This document shows, one piece after another, positions 1-7,227 of a stretch of DNA of 41,700 bases (positions are counted from its first letter, which is position 1; every line of letters starts with the position of its first letter). This DNA is from Synergistaceae bacterium. Lineage in GTDB: Bacteria; Synergistota; Synergistia; Synergistales; Aminobacteriaceae. The stretch is from the NCBI GenBank assembly GCA_012521675.1, contig JAAYLU010000083.1, positions 1 through 41,700 of the forward strand, given 5' to 3'. The position numbers were made by a program, and so were the translations under genes. The notes beneath the pieces were generated by a model that was given only the letters and a program-made list of their open reading frames with translations, searched no databases and had not been told where the DNA came from.

Positions 1-73
1 AACCCGGCAGTCAAGCCCTCCATCGCCGATGGTACTGCGGAGGCTATCCGTGGGAGAGAAGGTCGACGCCGGA
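1..73 (+). rRNA. rrf: 5S ribosomal RNA, 3' part (cut by window start)
   Basis: The first 73 bases match the 3' two thirds of a bacterial 5S rRNA: the GCCGATGGTACTGC segment at 26-39, the GTGGGAGAGAAGGTCG segment at 50-65 and the closing GCCGGA that would pair with the missing 5' end. The window therefore opens inside the last gene of an rRNA operon transcribed rightward. Recognition is from memory of the 5S consensus; the 5' end is not available to confirm the terminal helix. Confidence 0.88.
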
Positions 74-90
74 AATCCCTTGAAAGAGAG

Positions 91-121
91 AAGCGGCCGC
101 CCAATTGGGCGGCCGCTTGTC
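91..121 (+). terminator. rRNA operon terminator (28-bp perfect palindrome)
   Basis: Positions 91-118 form a perfect 28-bp palindrome, a 12-bp GC-rich stem around AATT, followed by a short T-rich tail. It lies 18 bases after the 5S end. It also lies about 80 bases past the stop of the minus-strand gene ending at 200, so it may serve both directions. Confidence 0.7.
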
Positions 122-199
122 GTCTGTCAGATCCCTCGTCGTCTGCGACTCCTCGGGATAAGCGATCGACACGGCTTGCTTCGCTCGCCGGTCGCCTGC

Positions 200-610
200 T
201 TACGGTACGAGGACGTATGGCCCAGGGTATGCGTAGGGAATTCTCAAGGAACTCAAAGGTACTCCTGCGACCGGTGTGTGGACGAAATAGTATGGTGCGG
301 CGGTATAAGCGGCAGGGACTGCCAGTGCCTTGGGGGCAAGTACGTATGAAGGATGAGTGACATAGTACCTTCTCCCGATGGTGTCGTATGTAAACAGGTA
401 CCCGTCGGCCGAGCGAAGCACCTGGCCTGGCACGGAAAGGTGCGATGGCGACGGGAAGGTATAGGGGTTGATAAAGTCGGCCTTGGTGATTATGGCCGGC
501 GCAGGAGAGGCTACGACAATATATTGCGCCTCCGATATGCTCGCCAAGCTAAAGCATATAGCCAACGCAAATGCGACAAACAGCAGTCTGTTTAGGCTTT
601 TCATTTTCAT
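200..610 (-). CDS. Small exported protein of unknown function
   Basis: This 136-residue protein is not recognised. Residues 1-28 look like a Sec signal peptide (MKMKSLNR, a hydrophobic stretch, then SEA before QYIVV). The mature part is rich in Pro, Ala, Tyr and Val and has a DGYLFTYD segment loosely similar to a DGYPIV segment in the upstream neighbour, so the two may be distant relatives. The start at 610 has an AAAGGAGG site 7 bases upstream; the second in-frame ATG at 604 is less well placed. It lies 30 bases after the upstream gene on the same strand and is probably co-transcribed. No catalytic motif, lipobox or membrane anchor is visible. An envelope role is only inferred from the signal peptide. 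Confidence 0.75.
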   Translation of the reverse strand: MKMKSLNRLLFVAFALAICFSLASISEAQYIVVASPAPAIITKADFINPYTFPSPSHLSVPGQVLRSADGYLFTYDTIGRRYYVTHPSYVLAPKALAVPAAYTAAPYYFVHTPVAGVPLSSLRIPYAYPGPYVLVP

Positions 611-640
611 GCCAATTCCTCCTTTATCGGCTGCAAGAGC

Positions 641-1414
641 CTAAAAATCGGCGGGGGTGATCCGCCCCATCCAGATATAACCCCATACTGCCGCCTGGTT
701 GGCTAAAATTGCGCTGTCCGCATCCTTCCAGGTAAAATTGTTGGTGTTGACCATGCGCATCAGGGAGTAGACATGTCCCTTTATCAACTCCGAGGGTATG
801 GCAAGAGACTCCTTGCCCGCCCTAATCTGGTACCAACTTTTTCCTGTCCAGACGTACAAGACTTTCGGTCGGTCGCCTTTCCACGCGATAGGGGTCCTCG
901 GCTTCTCCAAAATCCCCATCCTGTCCACAAGCCTGTTCCAGGCACCTATCGAGGTGAAGGCCGACTGGGTAGCCCACTCGGGGACGTAGGTCGGGGTTAT
1001 GGTGTGGGGCACTACCGCCACGCTCTGAACCGATGGTGCGGGAGGAACGGGGAGCGGGGTGATCGGCACGCTCTGCGTGCTGGATACTTTTGCGGCACCA
1101 GCGTATTGCACGATGGGAAGAGCATGAGGATTTATGGATCCCACTACATAGGTTGTGGGGGCAAGAGCGCTGCCGTCGTACGTTCCATACACCCAGATAC
1201 CCTGTACGTTCTTGACGATCGGATAACCGTCGAAGGTCACGAACCATCCCGGGGGTACGTCGTAAGGTCTGTAGGCGTAAAAGGACATGCCGGCGTACGC
1301 CGGTTGAGCCACTAGCACCGGCTCGGCGACGAACGTGACCGCCTCAGCGATACCTGGAAGTACCATGAAGAGGGTCAAAGCCACGATCAGGGATAGATGC
1401 AATGGTTTTTTCAC
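641..1414 (-). CDS. Exported protein of unknown function
   Basis: This 257-residue protein has a clear signal peptide: MKKPLHLS, a hydrophobic core, and an AEA cleavage site near residue 25. A Pro/Val/Ser-rich linker lies around residues 115-145. The C-terminal half (about 150-257) looks like a small folded domain rich in Trp and Tyr, ending near GYIWMGRITPADF. No family is recognised. Translation probably starts at GTG 1414, where a GGGGAG site lies about 8 bases upstream and gives a complete signal peptide. A promoter with an extended -10 lies at 1533-1541, leaving a leader of about 110 bases with two short palindromes (1441-1453 and 1461-1472). The gene at 200-610 follows in the same direction. 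Confidence 0.75.
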   Translation of the reverse strand: MKKPLHLSLIVALTLFMVLPGIAEAVTFVAEPVLVAQPAYAGMSFYAYRPYDVPPGWFVTFDGYPIVKNVQGIWVYGTYDGSALAPTTYVVGSINPHALPIVQYAGAAKVSSTQSVPITPLPVPPAPSVQSVAVVPHTITPTYVPEWATQSAFTSIGAWNRLVDRMGILEKPRTPIAWKGDRPKVLYVWTGKSWYQIRAGKESLAIPSELIKGHVYSLMRMVNTNNFTWKDADSAILANQAAVWGYIWMGRITPADF

Positions 1415-1532
1415 TGTGGATCACTCCCCTTCCGGGAATTGTATCGGCGATACCGGCTGCTTGCTTAAGCAATGCAAAGGCCCCCGTGCACGCTCGTTGG
1501 TAGCCATGTTGGTCACCGTCAATGTGCGTAAA

Positions 1533-1541
1533 ATTATACCA
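1533..1541 (-). promoter_or_regulatory. Extended -10 promoter for the 641-1414 gene
   Basis: On the minus strand this reads TGGTATAAT, a perfect TATAAT preceded by the TGn extension. No good -35 is seen, which is typical of extended -10 promoters. It lies just outside the end of the upstream TPR gene and would start a transcript with a leader of about 110 bases. Confidence 0.55.
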
Positions 1542-1562
1542 TAATAAATGTGATGGGGCGGA

Positions 1563-2705
1563 TCAGTCCTCTGTAGCGCCATCATCTGCCGGAATGTCGG
1601 CAGGTGGTGGCGGCAAGTATACAGGTCCTTCGATCTCTTCGATATCCGGTTGCCGCACTTCCGGGTCCGTCGGCTCTTCAATAGGAGGCCCTTCCGATGA
1701 CGGTGGAGGCGGTGTGTAAACGGGCTCCTCGTTCTCGACGATCGGCGGCTCTATCTCCAGGTCCGGGGACGTGACAGGGGAGGGCGCCCCGGGTGTTGGT
1801 GGTGGCGGCATGTAAGCGGGCCCTTCGAGGTCCTCGACGGCAGGCTGCTCCACCTCTTGTCCCGATGGTGGAGGCATTGCGGGCGCCTGCTCAGGCGGCG
1901 GCGGAGTGTACGCCGGCAGAGGCATGGTCTCGTCCTTCGGTGTCTGAGGAGGCTTCTTGGCCGCTCCTGGAGGAGGAAGGGGTGCCCCTGGTTGCACCAC
2001 TCGCACAGGCACGGTTTTTTTCTTTTGATGCCCCTGGGGAGGTGGAGGCACATCCTGCGGCGGCGTCTCCATGCTCTGCGAGGGGGGAGGAGCGAACGGC
2101 TGGTAGAGCTGAACCGGGGCCTCCTGCCCAATGGGTGCCATAAGGGCGCTCTCCTCGTACGAGGGAGGCATAATCGTGAATCCGTCTATCGCCACAGGTA
2201 TCTCCTCTATCCTCGCCGGTCTGCTCGGATCCCAGAGAGGCTGCCTGTCTCCCGCGGTCGGGTACTCGAGGAACCTTGAGAGCTCGCTGAAGGACGGGTC
2301 CAGTTCTAATGTCCTGCGGAAGGCCCTCTGGGACTCGGGGAAAAAGCCTCTCTCCCGGTACGCTCTGCCCAGAGCATACCAAGCGTTAGCATTCAGCGGC
2401 TCGGCTTCAACTATCTGCAGGAGAAGCTTGGTCGCCTTGGTGAAATAGCGCTGTTCTATCAGTACAAGAGCCTCTTCAAGCGGATCGGGAAGGGTAATGA
2501 CTTCCACCACTTCAAGTTGAGGCTCGGGCGGCGGCTTCGGAGCCTTCTTCGGTTTTTTGGGCGCGGCCTTGGGTTTCTCGGCCTCTTCAAGCTCGGTCAC
2601 TATCACGCCGTTTGCATAAGCCGCGCCAAGGTTCAGCGGCACGTCCATGTTCAAAAGAGCGAGGACCGTTAAAACCAGGAGGCTAAGGGACATGATTTTT
2701 CTCAT
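1563..2705 (-). CDS. Exported TPR and proline-rich repeat protein
   Basis: This 380-residue protein has an N-terminal signal or anchor segment (residues 1-32), then a Lys/Pro/Ala-rich spacer (40-65). A single TPR-like helical pair with NANAWYALGRAYRERG and AFRRTLELDPS follows at about 80-140. The C-terminal 200 residues are dominated by proline: PPPP occurs repeatedly. Three related units, each acidic-rich then Y-x-PPPP (GPAYMPPPP, EPVYTPPPP, GPVYLPPPP), are spaced about 40 residues apart. Such tails usually span the periplasm or bind partners. The start ATG overlaps the stop of the upstream gene as ATGA (2702-2705), so translation is coupled and the two proteins likely act together. The function is unknown; an envelope-complex scaffold is a guess. 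Confidence 0.75.
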   Translation of the reverse strand: MRKIMSLSLLVLTVLALLNMDVPLNLGAAYANGVIVTELEEAEKPKAAPKKPKKAPKPPPEPQLEVVEVITLPDPLEEALVLIEQRYFTKATKLLLQIVEAEPLNANAWYALGRAYRERGFFPESQRAFRRTLELDPSFSELSRFLEYPTAGDRQPLWDPSRPARIEEIPVAIDGFTIMPPSYEESALMAPIGQEAPVQLYQPFAPPPSQSMETPPQDVPPPPQGHQKKKTVPVRVVQPGAPLPPPGAAKKPPQTPKDETMPLPAYTPPPPEQAPAMPPPSGQEVEQPAVEDLEGPAYMPPPPTPGAPSPVTSPDLEIEPPIVENEEPVYTPPPPSSEGPPIEEPTDPEVRQPDIEEIEGPVYLPPPPADIPADDGATED

Positions 2706-3700
2706 CGCAGACGCTCCACCTTTTTCTTCCCGTACGGGGGGGCCGTAATCAGGTCGTTCAGTTGAACCGGGTCATTTTTCCTTTCATTCACCAATCTGAC
2801 GATCGCCTGGTCGCTCATGACCTTGATCACCTTGACGTTCCCTATCACTCTGGACAGGACGACTACGGGGTTCTCCGGGTCCACCGTGACGTAGGTGTCG
2901 CCCCTTATCACCTGGAGTATGTCGCCTGCAGCGATGGCGTCCTGCTTTCCCAGGGTGATTATATACTCCCTGTTCTTTTTCGTTGAGTTGGCCGTGGGAG
3001 AGATTATTCGTCCGATCACGTACAGTTCGCCGTCCTTCATGTTGGCAATTCCCGAGGCCACGTCGTCTATGGCGTTTTTAAACGCCTGCCAATAGGGGGT
3101 GCTCGAAAACTGGGCCCAAGTGGGGCGGCTCATCTTCTGACCCTTGTAGGAGGGAGAGAGGCGGAGAAAGTCGAGCCCGTCCCGGTAGATGATGTCGATC
3201 AGGCTCGTCCTCGTGTTTAGAAGGAAGAGTTGGTCGTCGCCCGGGTCGAAGGTGTAGCGCTGGTCCTTTCCCGACGCTACAAAGGATTCGATCAGTCCGG
3301 CCTCCATCGGATTGTATATTCTCACTCGGAGGGAGACGTCCCCTTTTTCAAAGGAACCGAAGACCTCCCTCTGCTTGGCTATCACGTGGTGCAGCTCCAT
3401 TCGGACGGCGAACGTGCACTGTCTGAAGGTAGGATCGTCCATCCATCGCTCGGCCTGGCCCCCGTCGAGGACGGACACGTCCGTGAACGGGTTTCCTCTG
3501 AGCAGGGAGGCGAGATAGTCCGTCATCTTATGTTCAAGGACGTTTACCGGGTAGTATTTGCTTTCCCAGACCTCGTACTCCGTGTAGTTGATGGAGGGAA
3601 GCAGTACTATATGCCGCACCGGGGCCTCTCCGAAGGAAGGGGCGGCAAAAATCAGCAAAAAAAGCGTTAATAACAGGGTCTTCCTGTAAAGAGGCTGCAT
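2702..3700 (-). CDS. Exported protein, possible FlgT/CsgG-like C-terminal fold
   Basis: About 332 residues from the chosen start. The start at 3700 gives a textbook signal peptide (MQPLYRK, then a Leu/Phe-rich core, ending APSFG-EAP) and has GAGAGG 9 bases upstream. A TTG at 3739 also opens the frame but would lie inside a strong leader hairpin, and an ATG at 3709 has no spacing to that site. After an N-terminal region with VLLPSINYTEYEVWESKY, the last 100 residues carry a pattern of short strands (GKQDAIAAGDILQVIRG, then VIGNVKVIKVMSDQAIVRLV) resembling the small beta-barrel at the end of FlgT- or CsgG-related proteins. That similarity is tentative. It is the first gene of the operon with the TPR/proline-rich protein. 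Confidence 0.72.
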   Translation of the reverse strand: MQPLYRKTLLLTLFLLIFAAPSFGEAPVRHIVLLPSINYTEYEVWESKYYPVNVLEHKMTDYLASLLRGNPFTDVSVLDGGQAERWMDDPTFRQCTFAVRMELHHVIAKQREVFGSFEKGDVSLRVRIYNPMEAGLIESFVASGKDQRYTFDPGDDQLFLLNTRTSLIDIIYRDGLDFLRLSPSYKGQKMSRPTWAQFSSTPYWQAFKNAIDDVASGIANMKDGELYVIGRIISPTANSTKKNREYIITLGKQDAIAAGDILQVIRGDTYVTVDPENPVVVLSRVIGNVKVIKVMSDQAIVRLVNERKNDPVQLNDLITAPPYGKKKVERLR

Positions 3701-3730
3701 TATTCTCATCCTCTCGAGTGTCTTTCTCAC

Positions 3731-3804
3731 TCGCTGCAAGTGCAGCGAAAGGGTCCGCGATGACCCAAAACAGGCCCGGCGGGAGATGCCGGGCTCAATT
3801 TTTT
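3731..3804 (-). other. Structured leader of the exported-protein operon: three hairpins
   Basis: Three perfect inverted repeats sit in a row: TCGCTGCA-AG-TGCAGCGA (3731-3748), GGGTC-N6-GACCC (3751-3766) and GCCCGGC-N7-GCCGGGC (3774-3794). If transcription starts near 3801 from the -10 at 3808-3813, all three are in the roughly 100-base 5' untranslated leader of the minus-strand operon. Read on the plus strand, the last hairpin is followed by TCAATTTTTT, the form of a rho-independent terminator, which would stop antisense transcripts before the dfx promoter. Confidence 0.6.
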
Positions 3805-3807
3805 ATC

Positions 3808-3813
3808 ATTATA
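3808..3813 (-). promoter_or_regulatory. -10 element of the 1563-3700 operon
   Basis: Minus-strand TATAAT just upstream of the hairpin leader. At the usual spacing the -35 would be TGGCGC (3831-3836), a poor match, so the promoter may need an activator or be weak. Confidence 0.4.
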
Positions 3814-3843
3814 GAGCAAAACGAAGAACAGCGCCAGAGAGTG

Positions 3844-3871
3844 TTGGAATAGACCGAGGAGATGTTATAAT
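3844..3871 (+). promoter_or_regulatory. Promoter of the superoxide reductase cluster
   Basis: TTGGAA (3844-3849), 16-base spacer, TATAAT (3866-3871): a good sigma-70-type promoter. The predicted start near 3878 leaves a leader of about 40 bases that ends in an AAAGGAGG site before the dfx ATG. Confidence 0.65.
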
Positions 3872-3919
3872 CAACACGTTTCCCAAAACACAACGCTTTC
3901 AAAGGAGGAAGGATGCTGA

Positions 3920-4282
3920 ATGAAGAGACTGGATATATTCAAGTGCGAGCTATGCGGAAACATCGTTGAGCTTCTTCACGTGGGAGGAGGAGAGCTTGTC
4001 TGTTGCGGTCAGCCGATGAAGCTCCTGGAGGAGCAGACGGCGGACTCCGCGACGGAGAAGCACGTTCCCGTCGTCGAGGGCAAAACCGTCAAGGTGGGCA
4101 GCGTTCCTCATCCGATGACGGAGCAGCACTACATCGAGTTCATCGAGATTATTGCAGGCGACAAGATCTGCAGAAGGTTCCTGTCGCCGGGCGAGGCCCC
4201 CGAGGCGGTCTTCGAGGACTTTACTCCCGAGATAAGCAGGGAGTACTGCAACATTCACGGCCTGTGGAAAGCGGTCCTGTAG
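3920..4282 (+). CDS. dfx: Desulfoferrodoxin (superoxide reductase)
   Basis: Reduces superoxide to hydrogen peroxide in the cytoplasm of anaerobes without making oxygen. The 120-residue protein has both domains of the two-iron form. The desulforedoxin-like domain at residues 1-36 has the four iron cysteines C9, C12, C28 and C29. The catalytic domain has the His4Cys iron site as H48 (in EKHVP), H64, H70, C110 and H113 (CNIHGLW). Length matches the family at about 125. The ATG follows AAAGGAGG and a good promoter. It is followed after one base by ferritin and then a flavin-reductase-like electron carrier, so the three form an oxygen-defence unit: superoxide removal, sequestration of iron, and a redox partner. 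Rubredoxin, the usual electron donor, is not in the window. Confidence 0.96.
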   Translation: MKRLDIFKCELCGNIVELLHVGGGELVCCGQPMKLLEEQTADSATEKHVPVVEGKTVKVGSVPHPMTEQHYIEFIEIIAGDKICRRFLSPGEAPEAVFEDFTPEISREYCNIHGLWKAVL

Positions 4283-4283
4283 G

Positions 4284-4778
4284 ATGATTAACAGGAAAGT
4301 CGAAGAAGCGATAAACGAGCAGATAAACGCCGAACTTTACTCGGCCTATATCTATCTGTCCATGGCCTCTTGGTTCGACTCCATGAACCTTGGCGGGATG
4401 GCCCACTGGATGAACCTCCAGGCCAAGGAGGAGGTCGAGCATGCGCTGAAGTTCGCCGACTTTCTCATGGAGAGGGGCGGCAGGGTGATCTACAAGGCGA
4501 TCGAGGGCCCCGAGACGGAGTGGCCGTCTCCCCTGGAGGCTTTCAGGGCCGCTTACGATCACGAAAAGTACGTGACCCGCAGGATAAACGACCTCATGGA
4601 TATAGCCATAGCGGAAAAGGACTACGCCAGCCAGGTGTTTCTGCAGTGGTTCATCACCGAGCAGGTGGAGGAGGAGGCGAGTGCGAGCGAGATAGTAGGC
4701 AGGCTCGAGATGATAGGCGACGGCAAGCATGGATTGCTGATGATCGACAAAGAGCTGGCCGGCAGGGAGGACGACTAG
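4284..4778 (+). CDS. ftnA: Ferritin
   Basis: Iron-storage protein that oxidises Fe(II) and mineralises it inside a 24-subunit shell. The 164-residue sequence is a complete non-haem ferritin. The ferroxidase-site residues are visible: E17, E50 and H53 (E-x2-H), E94 and Q127, with E130 nearby. The start ATG lies one base after the dfx stop, with little room for its own ribosome binding site, so translation is probably coupled to dfx. Removing free iron limits hydroxyl-radical formation from the peroxide that superoxide reductase makes, which explains the pairing. No haem-ligand Met typical of bacterioferritin is evident. Confidence 0.95.
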   Translation: MINRKVEEAINEQINAELYSAYIYLSMASWFDSMNLGGMAHWMNLQAKEEVEHALKFADFLMERGGRVIYKAIEGPETEWPSPLEAFRAAYDHEKYVTRRINDLMDIAIAEKDYASQVFLQWFITEQVEEEASASEIVGRLEMIGDGKHGLLMIDKELAGREDD

Positions 4779-4829
4779 CTCCGCGCCGGCATGCCTGTTA
4801 AGAAAACCTGATTTCGAGGAGGGGGCGCA

Positions 4830-5357
4830 ATGAGCGACGCAATTGATCCCAGGGCTCTGTTTACGCTCAGTTACGGCGTTTATATTCTAAGCACGGCGCA
4901 TGAAGGCAGATTCAACGGGCAGATCATCAACGCCCTTATGCAGCTCACCGGCAAGCCGATAACCATGGCCGCTTGCCTTCACAAGGACAATTACACGACC
5001 GAGCTGGTGGAGAAGAGCGGCCGCTTCGCCGTCTCCATCCTGGAGGAGTCCGTCCCGCTTAAGTTCATCGGCATCTTCGGATTTCGCTGCGGCAGGGATT
5101 TCAACAAGTTCGGAGAGTGCAACTACGAGCTCGGCGAGGAGGGCCTCCCCCTCGTGACCGACTATTCGCTAGCCAACATCGAGCTCGAGGTGATGTCGTC
5201 CCGGGACGTCTTCACCCACAGGCTCTTCGTAGGAAGTGTGAAGAGCGCCCGCCTTCTGAAAGAGGGGGTTCCACTTACATACGCCAACTATCACAGGGTG
5301 AAGAAAGGGAAGTCCCCTGCGAACGCACCCTCTGCAATTTTCAACGAGATGAAATAG
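4830..5357 (+). CDS. Flavin-reductase-like FMN-binding protein (flavoredoxin type)
   Basis: The 175-residue protein fits the flavin-reductase-like split-barrel family: SYGVYILSTAHEGRFNGQIINALMQLTGKPITMAACLHK near the start is the usual FMN-binding first third, and VEKSGRFAVSILEES follows. Homologues occur as flavoredoxin and as the N-terminal part of high-molecular-weight rubredoxin in anaerobes, where they pass electrons to oxygen- or nitric-oxide-reducing enzymes. A strong GAGGAGGGG site precedes the ATG. Its place after dfx and ftnA suggests a redox partner in the same stress response. Whether it serves the superoxide reductase or a flavodiiron protein elsewhere cannot be told. Confidence 0.85.
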   Translation: MSDAIDPRALFTLSYGVYILSTAHEGRFNGQIINALMQLTGKPITMAACLHKDNYTTELVEKSGRFAVSILEESVPLKFIGIFGFRCGRDFNKFGECNYELGEEGLPLVTDYSLANIELEVMSSRDVFTHRLFVGSVKSARLLKEGVPLTYANYHRVKKGKSPANAPSAIFNEMK

Positions 5358-5374
5358 CGAGTGGACGGGATCTG

Positions 5375-6190
5375 ATGTCGGTATCAGCGGGCATCGCCGC
5401 CCTTGGGCGAGCCCTTCCTCATCTGGAGGAGGCCTACGCCAGGCTGAACAGGCGGGAGTACGTATCGCCCGATCCCCTCGAGACTCTGTATCGTTATGAA
5501 TACTTGGCGGACAGGGAGGTGGCGGCGCTCCTCGTCTCCTGTATCTCGTACGGACGGGTCGCCATGATTCTGCGAAGCGCAAGGACGCTCCTCGGGGTGC
5601 TCGGAGACCATCCCGCCGAGTTCCTGGTGAGCGCCTCGCAGGTGGCGCTGGGAGAGGAGCTGCGCCCTTTCCGCCACCGTTTCACAACGGGCGAGGAAGT
5701 CGCCTCCCTTATGGTAGGCATAGGGAGGGTCATTCGCGAATATGGCTCGCTTGAGGAGCTGATGGCGGCCTCCCTGGAGAGGGGCGTGACTCCGATCGAG
5801 GGGGCAGTGGCCTTCGTGGAAAAACTTCGAGCGAAGAGTGAGCTGGACGGCAAGCACCTCCTGCCCTCGCCAGCCGACGGGAGCGCGTGCAAGCGTCTCT
5901 TCCTGTTCCTGAAATGGATGGTGCGAAGCGACGAAGTGGATCCCGGGGGGTGGTCCGCGCTTCACCCCCGGGACCTGCTTCTCCCGATGGACGTGCATAT
6001 GTTCGACATATGCAAAAAGCTTGGCCTGACCAGTCGCAACCAGGCGAACCTGAGGGCGTCCATAGAGGTGACGGATCTCTTCAGGACGGCGGTTCCCGAG
6101 GACCCGACTAAGTTTGACTTTGTTATCACCCGTTTCGGCATCAGAAAGGAGCTGGACAAGAGGTCGCTGGTCGAGCTATGTCTCGGCTAA
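5375..6190 (+). CDS. TIGR02757 family (DUF2400) protein
   Basis: The 271-residue product matches the conserved TIGR02757/DUF2400 family of unknown function: an LETLYRYEYLADREVAALLVSCISYGRV segment near the start, LFLFLKWMVRSDEVDPGGW in the middle, PLDVHMFDICKKLGLTSR-like text (here PMDVHMFDICKKLGLTSRNQ), and DPTKFDFVITRFGIRKE near the end. The family has helix-hairpin-helix DNA-glycosylase-like character, which has led to suggestions of nucleic-acid binding, but no activity is established. The ATG at 5375 was chosen because the family begins there; the upstream open frame overlaps the preceding gene and is not conserved in type. No convincing ribosome binding site is present. Its stop codon overlaps that of the convergent asparaginase gene. 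Confidence 0.85.
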   Translation: MSVSAGIAALGRALPHLEEAYARLNRREYVSPDPLETLYRYEYLADREVAALLVSCISYGRVAMILRSARTLLGVLGDHPAEFLVSASQVALGEELRPFRHRFTTGEEVASLMVGIGRVIREYGSLEELMAASLERGVTPIEGAVAFVEKLRAKSELDGKHLLPSPADGSACKRLFLFLKWMVRSDEVDPGGWSALHPRDLLLPMDVHMFDICKKLGLTSRNQANLRASIEVTDLFRTAVPEDPTKFDFVITRFGIRKELDKRSLVELCLG

Positions 6191-7209
6191 TCCCCGCTGC
6201 ATGAGGGCGATTCGATCTCGTCGCAGAAGTTGCAGTGCAGGACCGACTCGAGCTCTCCCTTCGCGACGCCCGGAATCACGGTCATCAGCTTTGTGATGAT
6301 GGCCTCTCTCGTCATGTCCTGCCCGGAGATCACTCCGAGCTCCAGGGTCTTTCTCCCGACCTCGTAAACGCTCAGATCAACGCCTCCATATACGCACTGA
6401 GTCGTGATGACCACCGGTATGTCCTGATCCCTGAATTTTTCTATGGCGGGCAGAAGATTCTCCCCCAGGTAGGGGACGCCCCCCAGGCCCAGGGCCTCCA
6501 GGACGATCGCCTTCGGCGCGGCCTCGGCCAGGTGGAACAGGTGGCGCGACCTAAAGCCGGGAAAGAGAGTCACAAGGAATATCGAAGTCTCGAGCTCCAT
6601 GCCGCCGACGTCCACAGGGTATGAATCCTGCAGCGTTGGCTCGTGCTCCAGTGTGATACGGTCTCCGTCCCCGTACCCCAGGTGAGGATAGTTTATGCTG
6701 GAGAAGGCCATGGACTCGTGGCTGAGAATCTTCTGCGAGCGAGGGCCGTGGATGAGGCGGTTGTGAAAGGAAATCGACACTCCTCTGGACCCCCTGCCAT
6801 GCAGTGCCGACAGGAAGGCGAAGGCGCACTCGATATTCCCCTCCGCGTCCGATCCGGGGACGCCGATCGGCTCCATGGATCCGGTCAGTATGACTGGCTT
6901 GCTGTAGCCGGGCAGCAGAAAGGAGAGGGCCGAGGCGGAGTAGGCCATCGTGTCCGTCCCGTGGAGTATGAGAAACCCGTCGTAATTCCTCTCCTCCGAT
7001 CTAAGGCACGCGGTCATCATCTTCCAGTCCTCCGGCGACATGTTGGAGCTGTCCTTCGAAAGCAGGTCCAGAATGGTAATATCGCCGAACCTCTCGATCC
7101 CAGGGACGAACTCCAGCAGCTCCTCTCCCGGCAGGGAGGGGACAAGTCCCTCGGCCCCCGGCCTCGAGGCTATAGTGCCGCCTGTTGAAATCACAAGAAA
7201 GGATGCCAT
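6187..7209 (-). CDS. ansA: L-asparaginase, type I
   Basis: Hydrolyses L-asparagine to aspartate and ammonia. The 340-residue protein has the two catalytic threonine motifs of the family: STGGTIAS at residues 8-15, and HGTDTMAYSA near residue 83 with the Asp of the second triad. GSMEP and the following loop are also typical. There is no signal peptide, so it is the cytoplasmic type I enzyme rather than the periplasmic type II. The ATG follows an AGGAGATGGGAG stretch. The stop overlaps the stop of the convergent TIGR02757 gene (6187-6190). A deacetylase and a transporter gene lie upstream on the same strand. Asparaginase fits an amino-acid-fermenting lifestyle. Glutaminase side activity cannot be judged. 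Confidence 0.93.
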   Translation of the reverse strand: MASFLVISTGGTIASRPGAEGLVPSLPGEELLEFVPGIERFGDITILDLLSKDSSNMSPEDWKMMTACLRSEERNYDGFLILHGTDTMAYSASALSFLLPGYSKPVILTGSMEPIGVPGSDAEGNIECAFAFLSALHGRGSRGVSISFHNRLIHGPRSQKILSHESMAFSSINYPHLGYGDGDRITLEHEPTLQDSYPVDVGGMELETSIFLVTLFPGFRSRHLFHLAEAAPKAIVLEALGLGGVPYLGENLLPAIEKFRDQDIPVVITTQCVYGGVDLSVYEVGRKTLELGVISGQDMTREAIITKLMTVIPGVAKGELESVLHCNFCDEIESPSCSGD

Positions 7210-7227
7210 TCTCCCATCTCCTTCTTT

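Noticed and set aside
91-118. Palindrome as a recombination or attachment site
   Set aside because: Its place directly after 5S rRNA and its stem-loop shape fit a terminator; no integrase is nearby.
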